Source of the DNA: Craspedostauros australis
Lineage: Eukaryota; Bacillariophyta; Bacillariophyceae; Mastogloiales; Achnanthaceae
Direction: 5' to 3'
DNA: 64,000 nt
Assembly (NCBI GenBank): GCA_026770025.1
Contig: JAMXDE010000006.1
Span: 1,364,001-1,428,000, forward strand
The translations under genes were made by a program, and so were the position numbers. Of the stretch, positions 11,728 through 22,016 are shown piece by piece (within the stretch, counting starts at the first letter, position 1; each line of letters opens with the position of its first letter). The notes under the pieces were generated by a model. It did not search any database. It was not told the origin of the DNA and was given only the letters and a program-made list of their open reading frames with translations.

Positions 11728-12495
11728 TCACCGCATAAATATCTTGACGGCCGTCGCCACGGCGACCGAAGCAGCCGCCGCGACAGCCACATTGCGCTTG
11801 AATGTTCGCTTCTCCTTGCGCGGTGGCGGGGCGCTGCCAAACCCCACCATCGGGCGGTTGACCTTGGGCGTTGCCTTGACGACAGCGGGCAATTGCGTCG
11901 GTTCCGGCTCTCCTTTGCATCGCGCCGTCAGCACGCGTCGATACAGCTCGGCCGGCGCCGAGTCGTACTTGCCCCGGATCTTGCCGGAGACCATCGCTGC
12001 GTTGGGCACGGGTTGCGTGTCGATATCGTAGCTGGCCAGGAAGGCCCGACATTGTTGATTGCCGCCCAATTTCATCTTTTGGATCTGCGCGTCCGTCCAG
12101 GAATCCATCGTCACGGAGCGCACGAAGGAGATGTGCGTGCCGAGGCCGCGGTGGCGTCCCGAGCAGTCGAGGCAGACGAAGATGCCGAGGCTGACGGAGG
12201 CCCATTCGGGGAACCTCTTGTCGCAGTCGATGCACCGGTCGTTGCCGGGCAGTTGCCGCAGCATGGCGAGGTCGTCCGGGTTCATGCGGAAGTCGGTGGA
12301 CGACGACGATGCCATGGTGTCGATTGGTCGGGTCTTTCTCGTTCCCACCGCCTGCGTCGCGGATGATGTTGATGCTGTCATTGCGGAGGTGGCTATTGCG
12401 CTATCGTCAGTGGGCGTTCGTGGACGAGGAGGCAAGTGAGGAGAGGCTGATCTGCTTCTTTCTTGCTGTGGATATGCGATGGAGCGCAATGGCAT
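11728..12495 (-). CDS. ArfGAP domain protein with C-terminal membrane anchor
   Basis: This 255-aa GTPase-activating protein for Arf GTPases acts in vesicle budding at the Golgi/endosomes. The zinc finger is exact for the family: CX2CX16CX2C at Cys88, Cys91, Cys108 and Cys111, with the catalytic arginine finger at Arg116 (CX4R). The following GLGTHISFVRSVTMDSW segment is the hallmark ArfGAP core. A hydrophobic stretch near residues 236-252 (VAVAAAASVAVATAV) suggests a tail anchor, which is unusual because most ArfGAPs are soluble. The first ATG at 12495 gives a Ser/Thr-rich leader; an in-frame ATG at 12315 (MASSSSTDF) is an equally good start, closer to the domain. It is divergent from the desaturase gene. 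Confidence 0.9.
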   Translation of the reverse strand: MPLRSIAYPQQERSRSASPHLPPRPRTPTDDSAIATSAMTASTSSATQAVGTRKTRPIDTMASSSSTDFRMNPDDLAMLRQLPGNDRCIDCDKRFPEWASVSLGIFVCLDCSGRHRGLGTHISFVRSVTMDSWTDAQIQKMKLGGNQQCRAFLASYDIDTQPVPNAAMVSGKIRGKYDSAPAELYRRVLTARCKGEPEPTQLPAVVKATPKVNRPMVGFGSAPPPRKEKRTFKRNVAVAAAASVAVATAVKIFMR

Positions 12496-13082
12496 GGAGC
12501 GCTCGCACTATGCTCTGGCGAAGGAAGGGGGAGTTGGTGAAGTGGGATGCTGCCCAATGCTCCTCTGTTTTGTGTGATGTTGGGCGCAATGCAGGAAAGG
12601 TAACGGCCAAATGCTGGAAGAAGAGAACTGACAGAAACAACCACGATACATCATGTCTTGGACGAAATGTCGCGTTGTCGAAACTGCGTTTGGTCCAGTC
12701 GTGTTGGTCTTTTCGACATGTCGCTTCGTGAATGGAAGCGACTCGAACGACTCATTCCAATCCAAAGATCTCTCCTCGCAAAGTTTTGCGTCATCAAAAG
12801 CACGATTCGCGATGTCACAGAAAATCGGCATCATCTGTCGATTTCTTCATTCACCTCATGTTGTGTGGTGGTGGCGTCGACATCATTGGCGACGAGTACG
12901 TTGATGGCGTCAGCCAACAAAGACAGTGACAACCATTCCTTTCACTCTCTCGTGATCGATCATTCCTTCCATTCCTTCCTCTTTCCCCAAGAGAAAGCAA
13001 CCCAATCCTGAAGGTTACCACTCTTCACACATCTTCACAAATATTACATAATATTGTATTGTATAATAGAAAGTACGCCAAC
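12496..13082. promoter_or_regulatory. Shared divergent 5' region, ArfGAP / desaturase
   Basis: A 587-bp space lies between two outward-facing start codons. The desaturase-proximal 50 bp is AT-rich (ATTACATAATATTG). No defined element is recognised. Confidence 0.4.
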
Positions 13083-14813
13083 ATGAAGACCTGGATCTCA
13101 GCAGCGGCCGCGACGGCGTTGCTTTGCGGCACGGCATCGGCATTCGCACCAACGCGCGTGGGATCGGCCAAGCTCGGACAATCGAGCATCCTTTCGGCTG
13201 TCACCATCCGTGCTCCTAGCAGCAGCAGCAGCATCACAGATGAGTCCAACAACATCAGCAACAGCATCAACAACAAACAGCGCACCACCTTGGACGTGCG
13301 CATCCACGGCGTCTGGTACGACCTCACCAAATGGCGCAAGGCCCATCCTGCCGGTGACATGTGGATCGACTGGTACGACGGCCGCGATGCCACCGAGGTC
13401 ATGGACGCCTTCCACTCCACGCAAGGACGACAGATGTACCAACGATTGCCCCGATCCGATGCCGATACGTCGCAACAACTTCAACAATCCATACCCACCG
13501 ACACGTCGACGCAGCTGGCGTTCCGCAAATTGCGTGACCAGCTCGAGCAGGATGGATGGTGGCAGCGCGATATGGTGCACGAAGGCACGCAGCTGGCAGT
13601 GTGGGCGTCCTTCGTTGTGGGGGCGGTCGTGACGGTGTCGTCGGCGCCTGTGGTTGCATCCTTTCTGCTCGGCATCTCCATGACGGCGGCGGGATGGTTG
13701 GGACATGATTACGTGCATGGCGTTGACAAATTTGCCAACAAGATGAGGAATTTCGCGGCCTTGGCGGCGGGGTTGGGACCCACGTGGTGGTCCGATAAGC
13801 ACAACAAGCATCATGCGTTGAGTGAGTTGGAAGTGTGCTGTGTTATACTGCGATGTACTGATATGGAGTATCGTGTGGTGTGGTGTCACGTCGCGGAGAT
13901 ATCATTGTATTCATTGCGCCGCATGCAAATCATGCCTACAATTCGTCATGTTCAAAACGAACGAACCAACGAACCCTTTCTCAACCCTGCACTCCACCAT
14001 CTCATCATTCTTCTCTGCTCTACTCTGCTCTACCCAACTCTACTTCTCCGTGTCTCATCTCCTGCCATGCGCGCAGCCAACGAACAAGGAGTCGACGAGG
14101 ACATCGCAACAGACCCGTTCCTGTTTGCCTACGTCCCAGATCCGAGTCAGGATTCGCCGCTCCGCAAGATCCAGCATTGGATCTTCTTCCTCCCATTCTC
14201 ATTCCTCTTCGCCTTGTGGAGATTCGATTCCATCACGGTCACAATCGATTCCGTCTCCAAAAATCGCAGAGGCGCCAAGGCCGAGCTCTACGGTCTCATG
14301 ATGCACTACGCCATCCTCCTCACCCTCTTCCCCGCCGCCGTCTGGATCCCCGCCGTCTTCATGAGCGGCCTCATGTCCGCCATCATCGTCACGCCCACGC
14401 ATCAATCCGAGGAGATGTTTGCACAATACCAACCCGACTGGGTCACGGCGCAGTTCGAATCCACGCGCAATGCCGTCTGCACAAACCCCTTCTCCGAATG
14501 GCTGTGGGGTGGCATGCAGTACCAGCTCGAGCATCATCTCTTCCCCTCCATGCCAAGGAATCGCTATCCCAAACTCAAGGTCATGTTGCAGAAGTTTGCG
14601 CGCGATCACAACATTCCGGGCGGATACCGTGAGAGCGGCGAATTCGAAATTCTCAAGATGAATTGGCTGTTGTACAAACGCGTGGCGGAAGCGGATGCGT
14701 TGCCCGGTGCCCCGTTGACAAGAGGGGCGCCGGGTCAGCAGGGTGCCATCGTGACGAGCAGCAGTCCGGCAGCGACTGGCGTCGTTTCTGTGTCGTCATC
14801 GTCATCATCGTAG
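13083..14813 (+). CDS. Plastid-targeted cytochrome b5-fusion front-end fatty-acid desaturase
   Basis: Exons 13083..13821 and 14077..14813 (intron GTGAGT-CAG, 255 nt, phase 1) give 491 aa. The N-terminus is a signal peptide ending in ASAFAP (residues 18-23), the bipartite plastid-targeting signature of secondary red algae. It is followed by a Ser-rich transit-like segment. A cytochrome b5-like domain carries HPAG (His near 90), a variant of HPGG, with the second heme His near 113. The three desaturase histidine boxes are HDYVH (about 208), HNKHH (about 240) and QLEHH (about 396); Gln in the third box is diagnostic of front-end desaturases. The expected TN..G.D.D segment is restored exactly by the splice. 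It should insert a double bond near the carboxyl end of lipid-bound acyl chains in the plastid. Regiospecificity cannot be read from the sequence. Confidence 0.9.
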   Translation: MKTWISAAAATALLCGTASAFAPTRVGSAKLGQSSILSAVTIRAPSSSSSITDESNNISNSINNKQRTTLDVRIHGVWYDLTKWRKAHPAGDMWIDWYDGRDATEVMDAFHSTQGRQMYQRLPRSDADTSQQLQQSIPTDTSTQLAFRKLRDQLEQDGWWQRDMVHEGTQLAVWASFVVGAVVTVSSAPVVASFLLGISMTAAGWLGHDYVHGVDKFANKMRNFAALAAGLGPTWWSDKHNKHHALSELEVCCVILRCTDMEYRVVWCHVAEISLYSLRRMQIMPTIRHVQNERTNEPFLNPALHHLIILLCSTLLYPTLLLRVSSPAMRAANEQGVDEDIATDPFLFAYVPDPSQDSPLRKIQHWIFFLPFSFLFALWRFDSITVTIDSVSKNRRGAKAELYGLMMHYAILLTLFPAAVWIPAVFMSGLMSAIIVTPTHQSEEMFAQYQPDWVTAQFESTRNAVCTNPFSEWLWGGMQYQLEHHLFPSMPRNRYPKLKVMLQKFARDHNIPGGYRESGEFEILKMNWLLYKRVAEADALPGAPLTRGAPGQQGAIVTSSSPAATGVVSVSSSSSS

Positions 14814-15090
14814 CGAACATTCTTGACAACTCTACCCCGCTCATTGACACAGCATCGTTCTACGCAATGCGCACATGTGCTTGGGTTCTCCAGAAGTGCG
14901 AGCGAAACGATTGAGTTTGATGTCATTTGTGCCCGCATTATCATTGTTGCTCTCTCCAGAGTGCGTAGTATGCTCTGCACTAGATACGAGTGCTCTCTCG
15001 TGTCGTCCATTCCGCTTAGCACCTCTCTACATGTTAGACGGCTCATGTACCATACCATACTACAGACTAGTGCACACTGTGCACCACGCA

Positions 15091-17794
15091 TCAAGGACCC
15101 ACCGACACCGCCTCGCTCTTCTTCGAGCCTGCCGAAGCATTGCTGATATTTCCCAACGATGCGCCAAAGGACTTGAACTCGGCCAGCTGTTCTGCAAGCG
15201 ATGCCACCATGTCATTGTCGCTGGTCGTGCTTTCAGATGGTGTCTCCTTCTGCTTCGATGCGCTGTCGAACAAGGACAATCGGCTGCCGGCAGCACAACG
15301 CTGCGCGAAGGACGCCACGGCAGACGACGATGCCAACGCCGATGAACCCGCCGTTGAGTTTTGGAATGGCGACACAGAATCGTCGACTGCGAATGGCATG
15401 TCGTCTTCGGTGTCGTGCAGAGCGTCGTAGTGATCTTCAAACGGGTGCAAAGAGGACCCGACCTGCGAGCTCAGGATGCTGTTGAGGTTGGAGTGATCGT
15501 GGGCGCTCAGCGATGACACGAAGGATCCGCCAGGCGCCTGCTGGAACGGACTGGAATGCAGCAAGTCCAACGAAGTCATTGGTGGAGCTGCACGTGTTCC
15601 TGGACCAGAGTTGGCTGAATTTCGATGTCCGAGACATGCGGCGAGATCGCCAACTTCGGATGCTGTCCCTGTGCTGCCTGTGGTGGAAGTCCCCACCGCC
15701 GATGACGTTCCTGTCACGGCATTAGGCCCAGCTGGATCAACAACAAACCCCAACGGTCTGACGAATGGCGGCGCAACATTGCCCGACGCGCGCGGTGGAA
15801 TCAATGAATTCAACTTGACTGTCGGTGGAGTGGCACTGCCGAGGAAGCCGCCAGTTGCAGGAGGCGTGGCTCCAAGAACTCCCGTGGGTGGCGTACCGAC
15901 CTGGAAGCTCGCTGGGCTCCCCGCCCTCTCAAAGTTGCCATCAGCATGCAGGAATTGCCGCTGGTGATTTGAGTTCTGATACCCCGCCGCCGCAGTCGTT
16001 GACGTGTTGCCTGGAGGTGACTTGGCAATCTGGACGGGTATTCGTGCATTGTAGCCGTAGCCGTACTCTCCCGCCCCAACAAGGCTTGTTTGTTGATGTT
16101 GATGATGTTGTTGTTGTAAACTATTTGGACCGGTTGTCGGCGATGCTGAATCCATTGTCACGGATGGAAGCAGCTGAGGAGGAGCGTGGTGTAATGCTGC
16201 ACGTCGTTTCTCCGCTTGTTCTGCGGATGGCTTCTTGCGCATGACGCCACCCACGTGCTCGCCATCGTTGCTATCCTCAAGGTTTTCGTCGCTCATCATC
16301 ATCGCCAACGAGAGTCCGCTGAGTGTCTTTTGCGGGGCGGGCCCAACATCGTTGTCATCCTTGGACCGTATCTTTGTCGCGCCCAATTCCTCGGACAAGT
16401 TGTTGGTTATCCCCTCGATTTGGTCATTTGCCATGCTGTTGGAGCGATTCGTTGTTGGCATGACTCTGGGCGCATCGTCGGCATTGGCAGCCGAATGTGA
16501 CCGGCGGTACGTGTATCTCCCATGTTGCGGCGCCGAATGCGCCACCCTCGGCGAACCATCCGGTCTGAACTGGGCGCTGTATTGTTGGTTCTGTTGCTGC
16601 TGCAACTGCTGCCGCTGGCTCTGCTGTTGCGATGTGGGAATGGCGATTCTCATCGTGCGAGTTTGCGGTACGGGGCCATCCTGGGTTCTGTACGGACTCT
16701 TGGCTGGAAGAAGTCTGTTGACGGTATCCTTGTTGGCGTAAAACACCTTCCATCCGAGCTCACCGTACGGTGTCATGACGCTGGCCGGTTGTCTTTGAGA
16801 GAGGAAGCCTTGGTTGGTCACCAACAAGTTCACATCCTCGTTGCCCTCGCTGACGACGTAGATCGAGAATCCGATGGTGCCGCCTCTCAAGCGTTGCGAT
16901 GGCAGCATCCTGCAAAGGCAGTACAACGAGCGCAACCAGATGACGATCTTCTTGCAGACGAATCGCAGCTGCACGATCGGGTCCGAACTGAGCGTGTCGA
17001 GTTGTTGCTGAAAGTGCGAAGGCACGTACTCCAAGCACCACCGCTCCAGCAGCTCTCGTCGTTGGTCAGAGTGCTGGTAGTACACGTCCAAGCGCAGCGG
17101 CACATGCAGTGATGGCTTCCACCGTTGCAGAATCGATCTATCGTGCGGAAACGGAGAAAATGGAATGGAATGAATAGAGTATAATAGAATGGGATCGCAT
17201 GTATTTTATGCAACGCGTTTGCAATGAGGAGTTGGACCAATTGAAGGTTTTCGCAGGCAGTGGGAGATTCTTTGTGAGCCGGGGTTTTGCAATTTCTCAA
17301 GGGATCATTGCATCTGCTTGGTGGTATGGAGAAATCCAATGCGTTGCAAGAGAAAGACCACTCCATGTGAATGATTGCATCTATTGTGCTCCCCTCCAAC
17401 CCCTGTTGATTCCAAATGTCTCCCTCATTCATCGAATATTGAGCCAATCGTGGGACTGCAATCATACAGAGAAACACGAAGAACAGTAGTAGCTCAAGCC
17501 ACATCAACTCGACTCAGGTGATGACATGCCATGCCATGCCATGCCACAACATGACATGCCCGTCGCGAATGAAAGAACTCACCGAACACGCTGTATTTCC
17601 GGGACGAGCAGGTTGAAACGGCTGCTGCCGCTGGCCGCTGGACTCGCCGGCCCTCCCCCATTGTCAATCCAGCACCGGCTGCCAACGATGACTTCCGCGG
17701 CTTTCGCCATCGCCTCAAAGATCACCTGATCGCATTTGGCCCTTGGCCCATTTTCGGAAGGCATCGATCCACTAGTTCCTCTCCATGACGCCAT
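15091..17794 (-). CDS. ATG13: Autophagy-related protein 13 (Atg13 HORMA domain)
   Basis: Exon 1 (17794..17583) and exon 2 (17137..15091) join in phase across a 445-nt GTGAGT-TAG intron to give 752 aa, close to yeast Atg13. The N-terminal HORMA region spans about residues 15-225: QVIFEAMAKAAEVIVGSR, SRFNLLVPEI, IVQLRFVCKKIVIWLRSLY and LLPAKSPY follow the order of Atg13 signatures. The remaining two thirds is low-complexity (Gln, Ser, Pro, Thr runs), as expected for the disordered tail that binds Atg1 and Atg17-type partners. Atg13 is the regulatory subunit of the Atg1 kinase complex that starts autophagosome formation. It is convergent with the desaturase (277 bp between stops) and divergent from the first barrel gene. 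Confidence 0.85.
17525..17546. repeat. (ATGCC)n pentamer tandem in the ATG13 intron
   Basis: Four CATGC/ATGCC pentamers in a row lie near the 5' splice site of the ATG13 intron. Confidence 0.8.
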
Positions 17795-18672
17795 CTGTGA
17801 TCACCACTATTCAACAATGCGACAATGTGATAATCTGTTGTCCTCTTGCACTGTGAAATGTTGTGCCGCTCGTCAGTTTGGATTGTGTCTCTCTCGCTCC
17901 TCTGGCTTGTGCGCCTTTCTGTTGTGCCCGGCAGAGCCTCGATTCTCACGGAACAACAATCATTTCTGTGGGGTTTCGCGGTAAATTCGCAGTTTGGTCT
18001 GTTGTCGCGCCGTGTCTCAATACCACGAGGCTATCCAGGTGGTTCTTTCGCAACAAACGAACCCCGCAGCTCCAACAATGACAACAAGTGGCGTTATTCG
18101 AGTCTACATAAGTACTCTATTGACATCTCCATCCAACAGTGAAGTCCTGCGATGCGTGAATCGGCAAGGTACATGATGAGGCTTTAGTTCGTTTCAACGG
18201 TTCGATCCGAATCAGCCGATCACAATTCGCATCTTCTCCATGTGCAACACACGCCTTGCTCGGCATCGCGCCGGACGGCATGTTTTTGTTTTTCGATTTG
18301 AATTTGTTCCTGCGAAATGAGGAAAGCACATCACCAAGATCGTTTTCCTGTGACCATCCATCGATGCTGCTGCTGCTGCTGACGATGACGGCGACGGCGA
18401 CGACAATGATACTCGAAGAATGTTGATGCCAAATGCCTTTGCATTACCGTCGAGTACACTTGCAATAGCCATCCTCACAGTCAAGAGCAAGAGCAAGTGC
18501 AACAGCAAGAGCAAGAGCAACAGCATCGGCACTCTACCAGTAAATCCATCAGCAACAGCTTCGAGAAAGGTGTCACACACCGAAGAAGAGCAGTTCGAGC
18601 AACATCGACAGCACATCCATCAGCAGAGACTTCCGCGGAGATATTCATAGAGGCACCCTGTTCGATTACACC
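17795..18672. promoter_or_regulatory. Divergent 5' region, ATG13 / first barrel protein
   Basis: This 878-bp stretch has no supportable gene. At 18481-18522 it holds a run of AGAGCA/AACAGC hexamer-like units (polypurine-rich on the plus strand). Confidence 0.4.
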
Positions 18673-19401
18673 ATGACGCGTTTCAGTACCTGGCTCAACT
18701 TCACACTCGTCGCCATCCTTCCGATGATGGCCCGTTCAAGTCCAGCGCTGCGATCAAGGCAATTGAACAGCAACACGTTGGCATTTCAAGCTGTGAGTGC
18801 GATGTACCATCGAGTACACGCCATGTTCTGCCATCAAAGTGCACAACAGCAATTTGAGTTGCCTCTCTTCTCATTGGTTCGCGTGGTGCCATCATCATCG
18901 TCGTTATTGTCGTCATCATCTGCAGGACTCTCTACACAACACCTCACCTTTGTCCTTCGCCAACGTCACTGTCACCATCAATATACAACACATGGTCATC
19001 TCGCACACACTCTGTAGGAGCTGAACATGGGAACGCCATTGGAAGACACCGCCAACCTCATCGGTGCCACATCGGCAATCAATGGCACCATCATCGATCA
19101 GACGACCAACACACCGACGGGATCCATGTTTGGCACCTGCACCGTCGTGGAAATCACGCCAACCGATCAAACCAACTTGTACTGCCAACATCATCTCTCC
19201 TTCTTCGATACGACAGGTGAATCCGGATTCGGACAGATCGTCGTGGCCGGCACAATGAAGGTGGCACAGAACAATGGCGGCCAGTTTGTTGTGACGGGCA
19301 CATCCGGTGATTTTGCCGACAAGACCGGTGGTTTGTTGCAATTGCTCTTCATGACGGCGCAATTGCCATTGCAGGTCCAAGGCGTGCTCAGTTTGGCTTG
19401 A
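18673..19401 (+). CDS. Secreted barrel protein 1 (allene-oxide-cyclase-barrel-like)
   Basis: Exons 18673..18792 and 19018..19401 (intron GTGAGT-TAG, 225 nt, phase 0) encode 167 aa. The start is CACCATG and is followed by a signal peptide (LNFTLVAILPMMARS). Exon 2 has the barrel pattern: a hydrophobic strand (SAINGTII), FGTCTVVE, a second Cys (LYCQH), a Gly-rich strand (GQIVVAGTM) and VVTGTSGDF, resembling the GTGxY turn of AOC/dirigent-like barrels. It is one of three paralogs in 4.5 kb, each with the intron at the same position. Function unknown: binding of a small hydrophobic ligand or a structural extracellular role are both possible. The family call rests on motif pattern only. Confidence 0.75.
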
Positions 19402-20065
19402 TTCTGCTTTGCGCAGCCCAGTCCGTGCTGCAATGCCATGCTGGAGAGGATGGAAGAATGCCCCACAGATGCATATCCATGCCTGCATGCATCACAAAAC
19501 AGATCGAAAGAAACGAAAGAATGAGAGAAACAAGGACAATCGTAGCGTTACGCCATGTTGCGTATGTGACGCGCTACGATGTCACAAATCGAATTCATAA
19601 GTAGAACATAACATAATGCTACACAACAGTATGATTGGAGAGTGATGTCCAACAGTGGCGTGCGATGCTTTGATCGCAAATGAGTCTCGAATAGTAGTTA
19701 CCTTGGTGCGACGTGCAGATTGCAAAACATACAGTCAGTTGCTCGATCGTTGAGCTTGTACTTGCAGATCCAGCAGTATCTAACTCAGTAGGAATGGAAA
19801 CATCGCACTGGAGATCACAAACACTCGACGACACTGAGCAGATTGGTATTAATTCAGTACTCTCTCTGTCTGTGTATCTAGAGTACTCTATTACGTTCGA
19901 GTATTGTATTGAAAATGAAATTACAGATGCCGCTGTTTGGGCACCAAGGGTAGGTACATCCACCGGAAGGTGAAAAGGGATGGATCGCGCGTTCGCCACC
20001 AAGCGTTGTTCGGTTGCGTACGTATAATCGTGTTGGATCAACCAGCTGTAGCCGTTGTCGCCAAC
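19402..20065. other. Convergent 3' spacer between barrel genes 1 and 2
   Basis: 664 bp between two facing stop codons, AT-richer than its surroundings. It has several TAGAGTA/AGTACTC words at about 19856-19893. No gene is seen. Confidence 0.45.
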
Positions 20066-21053
20066 TCACGCGAATGTGAGCAGACCATACAGAGCCTCTT
20101 CCTCGTTGCCTGTATCCGTCGATGGGTGGAAAATCAATGTTAGCTTACCGCCGTTGAATGCCGCAAAGTCACGCCCGGAGGCTGTCACGATCAAATGACC
20201 TCCGATCTCATCCATCATACCACTCGCCGACACAATTCCATGGTCGTATTGTCCATCGGTTTCCATGCGAAGGTACACCTCGCAGAACATGTCATTCAGC
20301 CGCTCGGCAGACACGACGGTGCAGGATCCAGTGAGCATTCCGAAAGGATCGGCTTCTCGGTTCGCTACCACTGAACCGCTGAATGCGAATGTCGAACCGT
20401 ACGTGACCTCGTTGATCGGTACCGAGAATCCAAGCTTCGTCAGCAGCTGCGGATTGTTGAGTCGGAGCATGAGTTGGAGCACGAGTTGGACCATGATTTG
20501 GTGATGAACGAACGATGTAGGAGTACCAGTGTTGGCGGAGTAGGGAAGAGTGGTCAATGAGAAACATGTATCATACATAGTGGTACAGGTGTGAGTGCGT
20601 ACATAAGATGGCATGATGAGGGAATGCCACCAATGCAGCAGGGATGCTCCGACATCATACGTATGGCACCATGTGATGTAGGGTGTATCCACTTACCACC
20701 ATGAAACCGAGCTCTTCCGTCGATTTCGGATCTGAGCCCTCGTTGAACACGAAATTGGCCCCGCCCGCCCTCTGCTGTCCAGACACTTGCAGCAGCTGCT
20801 GCTCGGGCATGATGGGTCGTTCATTTCCTTTCTCCTTCTTCCGCAGGTGCAGCGCTCGATTGGGCATGCTCTGATTGTCCATCGATTGTTGTCGTTGTTG
20901 TCGTTGCTGCCTGCGTGGTGTCTCCTGCGATGCATCAGGATCCGATCGGATCGCGATGCTGTGAAATCCAGCCTCCACTGATGTGGAGCACATCATCAGC
21001 GAAAGCAGGAGAGTTGCCGTGGCATACGCCATCATCTTGATCGCCATCGTCAT
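20066..21053 (-). CDS. Secreted barrel protein 2 (allene-oxide-cyclase-barrel-like)
   Basis: Exons 21053..20697 and 20446..20066 (intron GTAAGT-CAG, 250 nt, phase 0) encode 245 aa. The chosen ATG gives a signal peptide (TATLLLSLMMCSTSVEA); the frame is open further upstream, so other starts cannot be excluded. The region between signal peptide and barrel has a Gln/Arg-rich run (RRQQRQQRQQ) absent from paralog 1. The 126-aa second exon aligns along its length with paralogs 1 and 3: SGSVV, GSCTVVS, MFCEV, GIVSASGMM, IVTASGRDF. It is convergent to paralog 1 and divergent from paralog 3, consistent with local inverted duplication. Confidence 0.72.
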
Positions 21054-22016
21054 GCTGCCGCTGTCGCTTCTGATGCTTTCGATTCTCCTTGCGATTGGAT
21101 CTCTTTGTCTCTTTGCCTCTTTGCTTGCGAGCAGTGTGATGAAGTTGTTGCTGTGTTTTGGAATGGAGTGTATGGTGGAGCAGAACAAGTAGTCGCACGA
21201 GCTAAGATTGTGCCTTTGTACTGCAACGAATGCTTCAGCAAAGACTCCTGCCAAACGAATGCTTACTTTGTACAGGAAGCAAAGTGAGAGGGGGAAAGGA
21301 GGTGCCGATGTTGGTGCGATGCATCCGAATTGACAGGGTTTCATGTGTTCGGATGGGAGTTTCTGACATGGTTGGTGGGAATGGCTCATGTTTGAATTTG
21401 AAATGAGAATGTGCAACTCATGTTTGGACACTATAACGGCTATAACGTCCGTTTCATCCAACTTGTCGCAACCAAGGATTTGAATTTGTGACCCAGTCCT
21501 GAGACAACGAGAAAACGACGAACTTGGAAACTTGAAACTCGGAAACGAAGCAACAAGAGACGGAAATCAGTGAAGGCATCCTCTGTCCTGTTGGAAAGTT
21601 CGTTGTGTGTTTGATGCTCTGTGTTTGATTGCGAATGTGTTTGCTCGCTCACGAAACACCGGAGTATGACAGTGGGAGTGGAGTGCGTCGTGACAGCACC
21701 TGCACAGTTGTTCCTTATTCATTATTCATTGTCCGTTGCTTCGTTGCTTCGTTGCTTCAATCGTGGGACATCGAGAGCTTCTGTCGCCGATCATCTATCG
21801 CTGCGCTGATACAATCATTCTTTTCATCGACAACATCCCTGTCTCCCTGTTCCATCCACGTCGAGACCATTCAAGGTGCCATCGAGTACCATTACAACAA
21901 AGAAGGCATCAAGATCGTCTGGGTCACAAATCGTTGCAGATAACGGCAACCGTTCCCATTATATCGCATCAGATCACAATACGGCCAGGTCCTTCGTTAC
22001 ATCAATCGACTTCATC
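21054..22016. promoter_or_regulatory. Divergent 5' region between barrel genes 2 and 3
   Basis: 963 bp between two outward-facing starts, containing a short GCTTCGTT tandem at about 21737-21758. No independent gene is supported. Confidence 0.4.
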
